64,000 nt of DNA. It comes from Opitutaceae bacterium. Lineage in GTDB: Bacteria; Verrucomicrobiota; Verrucomicrobiia; Opitutales; Opitutaceae. The stretch's first letter is position 1. The number at the start of each line of letters is the position of its first letter. The stretch covers positions 1 to 64,000 of the forward strand of contig JABTUS010000008.1 of the NCBI GenBank assembly GCA_015075305.1. Direction: 5' to 3'. Positions 54,838 through 63,743 of the stretch are shown here, piece by piece. The notes under the pieces are model-generated. The model saw nothing but the letters and a program-made list of their open reading frames with translations, ran no database searches and was not told the DNA's origin. Both the position numbers and the translations under genes were made by a program.

Positions 54838-55761
54838 TCAGCAGATGCGGCCCCGTTTGCCGGCCGTTGAGTGCCCGGGCGGATTGATGCCCACCCAGCG
54901 CTCGTCAATGGGCTCGCTGGCCCGCTGGTAGCGTGAATCGCTGGAGATACGAAGGCGGTTTTCGCTTCGGTTGTCCAGCGACGCATGCACCAGGAACATG
55001 CCGAACGTGAGAAAATCACCCGCGCGATATTCGGTGGTCAGCCAGCGTTTGCCGAACTTGTTGCGGATGGCCGGGGGATTGTGGGACAGGGTTCCGGTGA
55101 AGGACCAGGCGCCGTCCCTCGCTTTGGCGACCTCCTTCGGCTTGTTTTCGCAGTACGCATCCACGTCGCGGTGGACATAACTCTCGAGCAGGTCCATGCG
55201 CTTGTGCGAACCCTCCAGGATCATCAGACCCCCGAGTTCAAAGGAAATGTCCCCGTAAGGCAGCCAGCAGGTCATGTGCCGGTGCGTGCCTCGGCCCATG
55301 TAGGGGAGGTCGCAATGGGGATTGGTTCCCTTGCCGGGTCCGATGGCGCGCAGCCAGGTGAAATCGTAATGTCGAATGGGTTCGCCGAAAAAGCGCGTGT
55401 AGAAGTCGGTCAGCTGCCCGGAGTAAAGTAGGTCTTGGACAGCCGCGTTGTTGTTCGTGATCTCAGGCTTGAAGACGTAACCGGCTCCGGCCTTGCAGAC
55501 AGCTTCGATGTGGGGGTGGGCCGGATCAAGCAGGCCGGCTTCCGCGAGCCGCGAAGTCAGGCTTGCGCGCGCGCCCAGGACTTTTTCGCGGTCCAGGTAG
55601 CCGCGCATGTAAAGGTAGCCGTCATCGGCGAATCGCCGGCGCAATTCGTCCCAGTCCCCGGCGGCATCCATGGAATCACGGAGCAGGCCGACCTTGTCAT
55701 CGGCCATGTCGAGTTCATGGCCGTAGGAATGGAGCTGGGGAAGATCAAGTACGGGGCTCAT
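54838..55761 (-). CDS. Phytanoyl-CoA dioxygenase (PhyH) family, Fe(II)/2-oxoglutarate-type oxygenase
   Basis: 307 residues from ATG 55761. The iron-binding HxD is His149/Asp151 in TNPHCDLPYMG. The distal His lies in TFGMFLVHASLDN, and the 2-oxoglutarate-binding Arg in ENRLRISSD. GDWDELRRRFADDGYLYMRG begins the fold. It hydroxylates an unknown small molecule. It is divergent from the AraC regulator (71-bp gap), which is therefore its likely controller. Confidence 0.88.
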   Translation of the reverse strand: MSPVLDLPQLHSYGHELDMADDKVGLLRDSMDAAGDWDELRRRFADDGYLYMRGYLDREKVLGARASLTSRLAEAGLLDPAHPHIEAVCKAGAGYVFKPEITNNNAAVQDLLYSGQLTDFYTRFFGEPIRHYDFTWLRAIGPGKGTNPHCDLPYMGRGTHRHMTCWLPYGDISFELGGLMILEGSHKRMDLLESYVHRDVDAYCENKPKEVAKARDGAWSFTGTLSHNPPAIRNKFGKRWLTTEYRAGDFLTFGMFLVHASLDNRSENRLRISSDSRYQRASEPIDERWVGINPPGHSTAGKRGRIC

Positions 55762-55832
55762 GCACAAGGGTACACTGCGGACAGGCCTCATTAAATGGTT
55801 GAACTGGGAGAACTCATGTAAATTTTGGGAAA

Positions 55833-56684
55833 GTGCCCGCCTCGCTCGCGTTTCAATCCCAGATTCTCCTGAAAAGCCCGCTGAGAACCCCCGTGGGTTC
55901 CATTGATCTGGCGGGTATTTTGCAGAATGCGGAGGGCATTAGTCCATCCCGGATGCGAAGACTGGATGGTTATGCATTCATACTGATGGTCGACGGGCGT
56001 GGATACTACCAGGATGCCCGTGGCACACAGGCGGTGCTTGTCCCGGGGGATGTGGTTGTCGTGCTTCCTGGTCTGGCTCACGCCTATGGTCCGGAGAAGG
56101 GATCGAACTGGACGCAGGTCTACTTTGTCGTCTCGGGCGCTCAGTTCGAGCTCTGGCGATCCCAGGGATTGTTGAGCGAGCAGCACCCTGTGCTGAGGCT
56201 GGGTTCACCGGAGTATTGGAAGCAGCGCATGAGCGACGTGGCTAAAGGAGCGAACGTTCCGTCCAGTGGCGGAGCGCTGCGGGCCATGGGGCGGCTCGTG
56301 CAGGTGATTCTGGAGATGGTGGCTGCCGATGGCGAAGGACGGGCTCGTCCCGGACAGGACGCCTGGCTGGAGAAGAGCCTGCATCTGCTTGGAGACCACA
56401 GTGACGGCGGATGGCCGACGCCACAGGAGGTTGCCGGCCAGATTGGGCTAAACTACGAGAATTTCCGAAAGCGCTTTGCTTCCGCGATGGGAGAGTCACC
56501 GGGGCGCTATCAGAAACGCCGCCGCCTTGAGTGGGCCTGCGCCGCAATCTACCAGGGGGAGCAATCCCTCAAGCAGATTGCCGACCGGCTCGGTTTTTGC
56601 GATGTGTTTCATTTCTCCAAGGCCTTCAAGCAGGAGATGGGCCTAGCGCCGTCGGACTATCGCCGGCGCGTGCGCGGCCAGTAG
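55833..56684 (+). CDS. AraC-family transcriptional regulator
   Basis: 283 residues from GTG 55833. The N-terminal cupin-like sensor domain (about 20-130) contains DGYAFILMVDGRGYYQDARG and VLVPGDVVVVLPGLAHAY. The C-terminal double helix-turn-helix (about 185-283) has PTPQEVAGQIGLNYENFRKR and SLKQIADRLGFCDVFHFSKA. The ligand is unknown. It is head-to-head with PhyH and so probably activates it, with the ferritin-like gene downstream. Confidence 0.9.
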   Translation: MPASLAFQSQILLKSPLRTPVGSIDLAGILQNAEGISPSRMRRLDGYAFILMVDGRGYYQDARGTQAVLVPGDVVVVLPGLAHAYGPEKGSNWTQVYFVVSGAQFELWRSQGLLSEQHPVLRLGSPEYWKQRMSDVAKGANVPSSGGALRAMGRLVQVILEMVAADGEGRARPGQDAWLEKSLHLLGDHSDGGWPTPQEVAGQIGLNYENFRKRFASAMGESPGRYQKRRRLEWACAAIYQGEQSLKQIADRLGFCDVFHFSKAFKQEMGLAPSDYRRRVRGQ

Positions 56685-56715
56685 TTCGGTTCTGTCGGTT
56701 TGCGTTCCGTCTGAG

Positions 56716-57894
56716 TCAGCCTTGAGACGCAGTGGTTTCCGGTCGGGGGGTCATCCTGACCTTGAGCGATTCATAGGCCAGCCGGCGCTGGTACGTTGAT
56801 TCGGTCTCAAGGCGGTCCTTGGCGGAGAGCACCTCGATGCGGGAGACGCGCTGGCAGAGCACCTTCAACAGGGTGCGGACCATCAGCCTCGCGTGCGGCG
56901 CGCCGACGCACAGATGGGTTCCGAATCCGAAGGCAACGTGAGGATTCGGCCTGCGATCGAGTCGAACGGATTCCGGATCGTCGAACACCTCGGGATCATA
57001 GTTGGCCGCGGCGAAATTCAGCGACACGAATTTTCCGGCGTCCACCTCGACGCCATGCAGGTTCACCTTTCGTTTGCAGAGCCGGGTCAGGTGTGTCGAA
57101 GGCGAGAGCACGCGGAAAAATTCCTCGCTTGCGCCAATGATGCGTTTTGGATCCTCCCGGAGAAACTCAAGGTCGGCGGGAGTTGAGGCGAGATGGCCGA
57201 CGACACCCGAGATTGAATTGATGATGGTGTCGCGGCCGCCCGCAAAGACGATGCTGCAGAATCCGAGCATTTCCTCGCGCGTGAGTTTGCGACCCTGAAA
57301 CGTTGCGCGTGTGAGCGCGCTGAAAAAATCATCCGACGGATGGGCGGCGCCGCGATCGAGCAGGCTGTTGGCGTAGGTCTCCATTGCCGCGCCCTTGGAC
57401 GTGCCGTCGCCTTCACGAAAGACGTGCACGCCCCAGCGGACCCACACTTCAGCCTCGGACTGGGGAACGTTCAGCAGGTATGCCAGGCCGTGCGATTGGA
57501 GCGGTATTGCGAATTCGCGAACGATCTCGATCGAGTCCCGCGAAAGTGCATCCCGCACATGCGCATCGACGAGAGCCTCGACCTGGGCCGTGACCTCGGG
57601 AAGTTTCGCGCGGTTGAAGAACGGCTCGATGATCGCCCGGTAGTCCTGGTGGCCGGGAGGATCGATCTCCAGCGGGAGCTGCCGCACGGTGCGCACGTCC
57701 TCCTCGGTCGGAATGGGAATCTTGAACGGCGCGTCGGAGCTGAAGGTCTCCCAGTCGCGCGCTGCGCTGCGCACATCTTCGTGGCGCAGGAGGATGGGCA
57801 TGACGTCGCCGTGAAAATCATTGATCAGGATTCCATCCTTGCGGCGGGGTTCGCGAAAGGGATCGGGCTGGTGGTTGTGAAACGGGCAGGGCAT
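56716..57894 (-). CDS. Bacterial cytochrome P450
   Basis: 392 residues, no membrane anchor, as in soluble bacterial class I P450s. I-helix oxygen motif FAGGRDTIIN, K-helix ExxR in SEEFFRVL, and heme ligand Cys329 in AFGFGTHLCVGAPHARL, all intact. The N-terminal EIDPPGHQDYRAIIEPFF is the usual substrate-pocket region. It needs a ferredoxin and reductase, neither seen in the window. Convergent with the AraC gene. Substrate unknown. Confidence 0.93.
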   Translation of the reverse strand: MPCPFHNHQPDPFREPRRKDGILINDFHGDVMPILLRHEDVRSAARDWETFSSDAPFKIPIPTEEDVRTVRQLPLEIDPPGHQDYRAIIEPFFNRAKLPEVTAQVEALVDAHVRDALSRDSIEIVREFAIPLQSHGLAYLLNVPQSEAEVWVRWGVHVFREGDGTSKGAAMETYANSLLDRGAAHPSDDFFSALTRATFQGRKLTREEMLGFCSIVFAGGRDTIINSISGVVGHLASTPADLEFLREDPKRIIGASEEFFRVLSPSTHLTRLCKRKVNLHGVEVDAGKFVSLNFAAANYDPEVFDDPESVRLDRRPNPHVAFGFGTHLCVGAPHARLMVRTLLKVLCQRVSRIEVLSAKDRLETESTYQRRLAYESLKVRMTPRPETTASQG

Positions 57895-58046
57895 AGGCTG
57901 TGGAGTGGCTGTCGATGTCGCGTGTGTTGGCGGAGCGCCCCTGCAAGCCGGTTGATCAATCAGGTGAATTTGTGCAGGGGGGAGTCATGGCTGCAAGATA
58001 CGGAGACCCATCCTGGGTTCCGCTGCCTGGCTGTCCCTCGCAGGCC

Positions 58047-59171
58047 TCATGGTGCCAGGATTTCGTACCGTGCGGCCATTCCTGCGCGGATGTGATCGTT
58101 GACATGGCAGTGGTACATCCACACGCCGGGATTGTCCGCGATCATGTCGGCCGTCTTCATGCTGGCGGGCAGGAGCTCCACGACGTCGGTGCGGTGGCCG
58201 TCCTGGAGGACGGTGCTGCCGTGCCAGTGGGGTGTGTGCAGATCCTTCTCGCTTCCCAGGGCGACAAGGTACCAGCGGACGCGCTCGCCGACCCGCATGC
58301 TCATCATGGGGAGGTTGCCGTAGATGAAGCCGTTGATCGTGTGAAATTGATTGGCGTCCCCATCATCCTCCGCCTCATCGGTCTCCCCCTCGGCATCCGG
58401 AGCGCCGGGAGCGACGAGCACGGCCGTGTTCTTTCCCGCAAGGCGGCCCTGGCTCTCGTCAAAAATGTCGTACAGCGTGACAAATTCGCGGTCGACATCC
58501 TTCGGTGATCCATCGGAACGCGCGGCACCGCGCCGGGTGATGATCATTGCGCCGACGAGCCCGGTGTTGGTATCGCGCGGGGCGTCAACATGCGAGTGGT
58601 AGAGCCAGACGATCGAACTGGGATCATTGGGCCCCGGGCCTGCGCGTTCGGGGATGCTCCAGTGATAGGTGTGCGAGGCGCGCGGGGGCAGGTAGTCATC
58701 GGACTTGTAGGCCCCGAGTGTGCCGTCCGGATATCCCGCACCTTCGTTTGCCTTGTCATAGAATGCGCCGTGTCCGTGCAGGCTGATGGAGAAGCCAAGA
58801 TTGTTCCTGAGAGTGATCTCGATCTGATCACCCACCTCCGCCCGGATGAGCGGTCCGAGAATGCCCAGGTGCAGCCATTCGGCCGGACGCGGCTTGAGCC
58901 GGGAAAAGGTGGAGTCGTCGTATTCGCGAAAAATCGCCTTGCGAAAAACCGGCGGCAGTTCGCCCGCCCCCCGGGAGAGCCAGGTGGCGGCGTCCGCGCA
59001 GCACTGCATGTCCGCCAGCACATTGCCGGCCGGCGCGTAGTTCCAATCAACTTCGTCCGCGGCGATGAAATAGCTGCGCACCCGTGCGGACGCAGGCCAT
59101 GCACTGAGCAGCAGTCCGAGCGCGGCGACCAGAGCCGCGCGCGGGCGTCGGGCTGCTTGAATCGCCCTCAT
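58047..59171 (-). CDS. Secreted multicopper oxidase (two-domain type)
   Basis: 374 residues with a signal peptide (LVAALGLLLSAWPASA). Copper motifs: ISLHGHGAFYDKANEG, VWLYHSHVDAPRDTN in the first cupredoxin domain, then DLHTPHWHGSTV and GVWMYHCHVNDHIRAGMAA in the second, giving type 1, 2 and 3 sites. An acidic stretch (APDAEGETDEAEDDGDAN) separates the halves. It resembles ceruloplasmin/laccase-like oxidases that oxidise metals or phenols using O2. Its start overlaps the metallophosphatase stop by 4 nt. Confidence 0.88.
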   Translation of the reverse strand: MRAIQAARRPRAALVAALGLLLSAWPASARVRSYFIAADEVDWNYAPAGNVLADMQCCADAATWLSRGAGELPPVFRKAIFREYDDSTFSRLKPRPAEWLHLGILGPLIRAEVGDQIEITLRNNLGFSISLHGHGAFYDKANEGAGYPDGTLGAYKSDDYLPPRASHTYHWSIPERAGPGPNDPSSIVWLYHSHVDAPRDTNTGLVGAMIITRRGAARSDGSPKDVDREFVTLYDIFDESQGRLAGKNTAVLVAPGAPDAEGETDEAEDDGDANQFHTINGFIYGNLPMMSMRVGERVRWYLVALGSEKDLHTPHWHGSTVLQDGHRTDVVELLPASMKTADMIADNPGVWMYHCHVNDHIRAGMAARYEILAP

Positions 59172-60151
59172 TTTTCCGAAGCGTCCGTTCGCACGCGGGG
59201 AATCGTCGCGGTGTGGACGACTTTGCCGGTGTAATCGATGAACCGCCCTTCAAATTGCTCCGGAGTGATCCGGACGTTCAGGAACCCTCCGGTGTCTCCG
59301 AGGCTGAACAGCGTGCGGGCGTCGCCCGGGGTCGTCGCCCGGGTCTTTGATCCGGCGCCGGAGCAGAAATAGTCGATGTTTCCCACCCGGAGGTGCTGCA
59401 TGTCGTGCTCGTGCCCGTTCAGATAGACCTGAACGCCGTACTTCTCGAGCAGAGGCTGCACGTGCCTCACCAGCGCGGCGGTGTCACCGTGCACGCTGAT
59501 GGAATACACGGGATGGTGCGCGCACACGATCTTCCATTGAGCCTTGGATTTCCTGAGCTCCTGCTCCAGCCATGCGTTCTGCGCGGCGCTGTCCTGCCGC
59601 CTCGCCTCGCTGTTCTTCGATACAGCGGTTGATTCGCCGGTCGCGGTGTAGGGGGTTGAGTCGAGGATGAAGAATTGCACCGTGTTGGAATTGTCGATGC
59701 GGCGGGTGACGGTGTAGTAGCGCGCGGGCAGCTTCCAGCGCGGGCTGAACAGGGTGTAGTCGACCTGTGCGGCGGAGTTTCCGCGGTAGTCGTGGTTGCC
59801 GAGGGCGACATACCAGGGGACCTGCAGAGACGGAGCGGTGTAGATGTCCTCAAACGAAGTCGTCCACTGGCGGGACTCCACGCTCTCCACGCCGTCATTG
59901 TAGAAGTTGTCGCCGAGTGCGATGATGAACTGGGCATGGTCCGCCGCGGCCGACCTGCCCATCTGCTCCGCGACCGACAGTTGAAACGCCTTGCCGTCGC
60001 GGCCCCAGTCGCCGAATGCGAGGAAACGCACGCTTCCATCGGGCGGAGAGACCTGGGCTGAGCCGCTGGCGCCGGCAAGGCAGGCGAGCAGCGAGAGGAC
60101 AACAGCTGCGAGTCGGTTCAAGGCGGGCATGTGCAGGGAGTTTGATTTCAT
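59168..60151 (-). CDS. Secreted metallophosphoesterase (purple acid phosphatase-like)
   Basis: 327 residues from ATG 60151 (ATG 60130 also possible). Signal peptide AAVVLSLLACLAGASG. Metal-ligand motifs in order: FLAFGDWGRDGK, ALGDNFYNDGVE, VALGNHDYRG, IVCAHHPVYS, LNGHEHDMQH. They form the full dinuclear metallophosphatase set. Close to purple acid phosphatases/TRAP (GDWG, GDNFY). It cleaves phosphate monoesters outside the cytoplasm. First gene of a coupled pair with the multicopper oxidase, an unusual partnership. Confidence 0.9.
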   Translation of the reverse strand: MKSNSLHMPALNRLAAVVLSLLACLAGASGSAQVSPPDGSVRFLAFGDWGRDGKAFQLSVAEQMGRSAAADHAQFIIALGDNFYNDGVESVESRQWTTSFEDIYTAPSLQVPWYVALGNHDYRGNSAAQVDYTLFSPRWKLPARYYTVTRRIDNSNTVQFFILDSTPYTATGESTAVSKNSEARRQDSAAQNAWLEQELRKSKAQWKIVCAHHPVYSISVHGDTAALVRHVQPLLEKYGVQVYLNGHEHDMQHLRVGNIDYFCSGAGSKTRATTPGDARTLFSLGDTGGFLNVRITPEQFEGRFIDYTGKVVHTATIPRVRTDASEK

Positions 60152-60395
60152 TGGCAGAATCCGTGGGTGTTGAATGGGCATGTGCACATCCCAAGCATGG
60201 AGATGCTGCCGATTGCGCGCGAGGATGATTGCACTCGAGCATTGCATTGCAATGCAGTGTACAGACAGCCCCTGCCGCGCTCTCCAGTGCTTCGCAAACG
60301 AATCGTTCGCGAAGCCGGGTCAAATGGAACTCATGTGTTCCGAAATCCCCTGCAGAAGCACGGTTGTTGCCAAGCGGAATAGTCCTGCGTCCGCG

Positions 60396-62720
60396 CTACA
60401 CGGACTTGTCGGACCAGCCTTTCGGCCACTCGGTGCCTGGGATGGGGCGCCAGAAGATCGAGCGGTCGATGCGGGGCTTGTGGTGGCGGTGGGCTTCCGT
60501 CAGGCGGATTTTCGTCTTCAGGTGGTCGACCAGATTTTCGCCGTAGAAGAAGGTGTTCTCGGCGACGCCGGAGAGCACCAGCACCTCGGACGGCGTTGTC
60601 TCGAGCAGCTCGATAAGCCCGCGGATGTTGGCGAGTTCGAAGTCGATGGCCGACTGGAGCTTCTTTTCGAACGCAGCTTTTCCGGCGTCGTCGGGCGCGT
60701 TCACATGACCGTAGACGTTCTCGCACCAGGCGCAAACGCTGCGGAGCGTCGAGACCCAGTGAAGGTACGCGCGAACACGGTCGCGCAGATCGGCGAACAC
60801 CGCGGCGCTCTGGCCGGAGGATGACTTGACGATGCCATCGAGTTTCGCGATGAGCGGGCGAAGGCGGGCGATGACCTGTGAGTCCATGTCGGACGCCATT
60901 TTTGCGCCGGACTGCTGCGTGATGAGATCGAAGAGCACGTCCTTGCCCAGATCGAAAAGCCCCGGATTGTTGTGCTGGAAGCAGCCGTGGCGCTCGTAGT
61001 ATTCGCGGTCGGCGGCGGGGACCGCCTCGGGGTCGGGTACGAAGGGGCGGTCCCACGTGCGCTGCCAGCAGAAGCCGAAGGCGCAGTAGAGGCCCACCAG
61101 CGGCTGCCACAGGAGGGCTTCCTCAAATTCCTTCCAGGCGTTCGACAAGTCGGCCGCCTGCGCGGGACCGACCAGCGAGGTGGCGAACTCGGTGAGGACC
61201 GTTTCAATTGATTTCTCCGGAAAAAATTGCGCGGCGCGAATGGCAACCGGGTTGGGCCAGTACGGGGCCTTGGCGGTGTTTGTCAGTCCTCCGAGGGCGC
61301 TGACGCGTGTGATTCCCACTTCATGGACCGCGGAGAGCTTCTGATGAATGGACCGCGGGAAGGGCAGTCCAAGCAGGGGCTCATGATTCATCACGCCTGA
61401 GGCTGAGTAGTGGAGAACGGGCTCGGCGCCGAGCTTGCGCGACGCGGCAAGGGCCTCCTGCTCCTTGGGAACATCCATCGTCGTGTGGAAGATGGAACCG
61501 GCGACGGCCTGATTTTCCGGATAGTGCGGATGAGAATAGGGCACGTGATAGCCTCGCACGAGAAGCGAGGGGCCTTCCCACGTGACGTGTGAGCCCATGC
61601 CGTTCTTGATGTGATCCTGCTCAACCTTGAATGGCTCGATGCGCAGGATGACGTCGAAGTCGGGATTGATCGTGGCGGCCGCGGACTGGAGATTTCTTAG
61701 GTAGCGGACAATGCTTTCGCCCGCGGCCTCGGCGATCTTGTCATGGTTGCGCCACTCGCGGATCATGTACGGTCCGCCGTTGCGGCCGACATAAAGCGAG
61801 GAAGTGTGTTCGAAGCCCGATCCGCTGTCGTTCGTCCAGACCGACATGTAGCTTAGATCCGGCACCGAGCGCATGAGCTTCTGCAGGGACTCGCGGTAGT
61901 GCCGCTGCACGATGGGATGATCCTGCGCCATCGTGTAGCGCGGAAGTCGCGAGCGGAACGGGTGGTCAACCCGGGCGCCTCTGAGCGTCGGATACTTCGC
62001 AAAGAAACGCTCGGGCAGCGTGCGGGGTTCGAACATGCAGACGCCCGGCTTGAGCCCGTAGGTGCGCGCGAGATTCGCGAGGCGGACCAGGTTGTTGAGA
62101 TTTGCGTCGAGGTAGTGTCCCGGCCAGATGCCTTTTGTCAGATCGGTGTCGACGAAGTGGTTGAACCCGGGAGCGTACGTGTAGAACTGCGGATAGTATT
62201 CGTGGGCGACGAAGTCCTCCAGCGGCATGTGAGCCTGCAGTCCGTTGACCTCGCAGTGCGTGAAGCCCGCCTCGGCGAGCGAGGCGACGTAGTGCTCCGG
62301 ATTGAAGTTGCGGGCGCTGCGCCAGTACTGCGTGAGGCAGGCGTCCCAGTGGGGCCGGTGCCAGCCGAACGTCGCTGGCAGGAGAATGCCCGCGGCGAGT
62401 TTTTCGCGGGTGAAATCGCTTGAGCCCCCGGCCAGGAGACGTGCTGCGGAGAACAGAAAGGATCCGTGAGTGGCGACGATTTCGCCTGTTCCGTTTTCAT
62501 CGATCTGCATCCAGATCCATGCCTGTGAGTCGCGGCCCTTTGCCGGAAGCCGTGCAGGCAGGCCGCGGGAGGCGAGACGCACCCGGACTCCGGCTGCGGC
62601 GCCGGTTTCGAGGGCCGCTCCGGTGATCCTGGCCAGTTCACGGGCTGCGGTGATTTCCGCGGCTTCGGCTGAGCTGGGAGTGGAGACGCGACTGAGGCGG
62701 ACGGGAGAAGGGGACGACAT
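60396..62720 (-). CDS. Large glycoside-hydrolase-like protein, family uncertain
   Basis: 774 residues from ATG 62720, no evident signal peptide. The N-terminal 150 residues look like the alpha/beta 'GH20b/GH67 N' domain (GEIVATHGSFLFSAARLLAG). A barrel follows (about 155-480: TFGWHRPHWDACLTQYWRSA, DLSYMSVWTNDSGSGFEHTS, RIEPFKVEQDHI), then a helical C-terminus. WTNDSGSG and IEPFKVE carry acidic candidates. It suggests an alpha-glucuronidase/hexosaminidase-type hydrolase, but the family is not assigned. It is divergent from the SDR gene, with a 149-bp gap. Confidence 0.6.
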   Translation of the reverse strand: MSSPSPVRLSRVSTPSSAEAAEITAARELARITGAALETGAAAGVRVRLASRGLPARLPAKGRDSQAWIWMQIDENGTGEIVATHGSFLFSAARLLAGGSSDFTREKLAAGILLPATFGWHRPHWDACLTQYWRSARNFNPEHYVASLAEAGFTHCEVNGLQAHMPLEDFVAHEYYPQFYTYAPGFNHFVDTDLTKGIWPGHYLDANLNNLVRLANLARTYGLKPGVCMFEPRTLPERFFAKYPTLRGARVDHPFRSRLPRYTMAQDHPIVQRHYRESLQKLMRSVPDLSYMSVWTNDSGSGFEHTSSLYVGRNGGPYMIREWRNHDKIAEAAGESIVRYLRNLQSAAATINPDFDVILRIEPFKVEQDHIKNGMGSHVTWEGPSLLVRGYHVPYSHPHYPENQAVAGSIFHTTMDVPKEQEALAASRKLGAEPVLHYSASGVMNHEPLLGLPFPRSIHQKLSAVHEVGITRVSALGGLTNTAKAPYWPNPVAIRAAQFFPEKSIETVLTEFATSLVGPAQAADLSNAWKEFEEALLWQPLVGLYCAFGFCWQRTWDRPFVPDPEAVPAADREYYERHGCFQHNNPGLFDLGKDVLFDLITQQSGAKMASDMDSQVIARLRPLIAKLDGIVKSSSGQSAAVFADLRDRVRAYLHWVSTLRSVCAWCENVYGHVNAPDDAGKAAFEKKLQSAIDFELANIRGLIELLETTPSEVLVLSGVAENTFFYGENLVDHLKTKIRLTEAHRHHKPRIDRSIFWRPIPGTEWPKGWSDKSV

Positions 62721-62869
62721 GCGTTCCTGAGCCGTGAACGCCGGATGCGGCACTTGGCAACAGCAAAACCGACTCTCTTCCATGGAACACAAAGAATTTC
62801 CAAGAATTTCATTTCATTCGAAGATTGTTTGGCAGTGACGTCCGGGCGTGGCGGAGTTTTCCTTGGTGC

Positions 62870-63631
62870 ATGTCCCGCCTCAATTCTCTCAGTGCAATTG
62901 TCACCGGAGCCGGCTCCGGCATTGGCCGCGCCATTGCCGAGCGATTTGCCGGGGAAGGAGCAGATGTCACGCTCCTCGATTTCAACGGTGATGCGGCCGG
63001 TGAGGTTGCGCGTGCGATCGTTTCGAAGGGGGGCCGGGCGCGTGCGATCGCCTGCGATGTTTCCGACACCGAGTCCGTGCGATCGGCGTTTTCGCAGATT
63101 CCGGCGCTCGACATTCTTGTCAACAACGCCGGCATCGCCCACATTGGCAATGCGCTCACGACGACGCCACAGGATCTCGATCGCCTCTATGCGGTCAATA
63201 TCCGGGGCGTCTACCACTGCCTGCACTTCGGTCTGCCGAAACTGATCGAGCGCAAGGGCGGAGTGATCCTCAATCTGGCGTCGATTGCATCCAAGGTCGG
63301 CCTTGCCGACCGTTTCGCGTACAGCATGACCAAAGGGGCGGTGCTCACCATGACGCTTTCGGTTGCGCGCGATTTTGTCGCACAGGGCATTCGCTGCAAC
63401 TGCATCTGCCCAGCGCGGGTGCACACACCCTTTGTCGACGGATTTCTCGCGAAGAATTATCCGGGCCGCGAGGCGGAGATGTTCGCGAAGCTTGCCGCTG
63501 CGCAGCCGATCGGGCGGATGGGGGAGCCGCAGGAAATTGCCGGCCTTGCCGTTTACCTGTGCTCGCCGGAGGCATCCTTCATCACGGGCTCCGCCTACGA
63601 CATCGACGGCGGCTCCACGCTCCTGCGCTGA
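62870..63631 (+). CDS. Short-chain dehydrogenase/reductase
   Basis: 253 residues from ATG 62870 (the frame is open to 62825). Cofactor motif VTGAGSGIGRAIAERF, DVSDTES after the second strand, NNAGIAHIG, catalytic Ser in LNLASIASK, YSMTKGA (Tyr-xxx-Lys), and ICPARVHTPFVDGF; typical NAD(P)-dependent classical SDR with tail GSAYDIDGGSTLLR. It oxidises or reduces a sugar- or polyol-like substrate. It is divergent from the large glycosidase-like gene and may be co-regulated with it. Confidence 0.93.
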   Translation: MSRLNSLSAIVTGAGSGIGRAIAERFAGEGADVTLLDFNGDAAGEVARAIVSKGGRARAIACDVSDTESVRSAFSQIPALDILVNNAGIAHIGNALTTTPQDLDRLYAVNIRGVYHCLHFGLPKLIERKGGVILNLASIASKVGLADRFAYSMTKGAVLTMTLSVARDFVAQGIRCNCICPARVHTPFVDGFLAKNYPGREAEMFAKLAAAQPIGRMGEPQEIAGLAVYLCSPEASFITGSAYDIDGGSTLLR

Positions 63632-63743
63632 ACCGAACATGGAATGCTGACGAACGCTGGGACAAGCGTGTCCAATTTGGGAGGCTAGTGTTCTGTTGCT
63701 GAAATGACTAGACTTAAAAGTCGTTATCGTTCAACCTGCAAGC

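Noticed and set aside
53433..63631. Idea of a complete secondary-metabolite gene cluster
   Set aside because: No synthase, ligase or carrier gene is present; only tailoring-type oxygenases and hydrolases, so a looser oxidative neighbourhood is the most that can be said.
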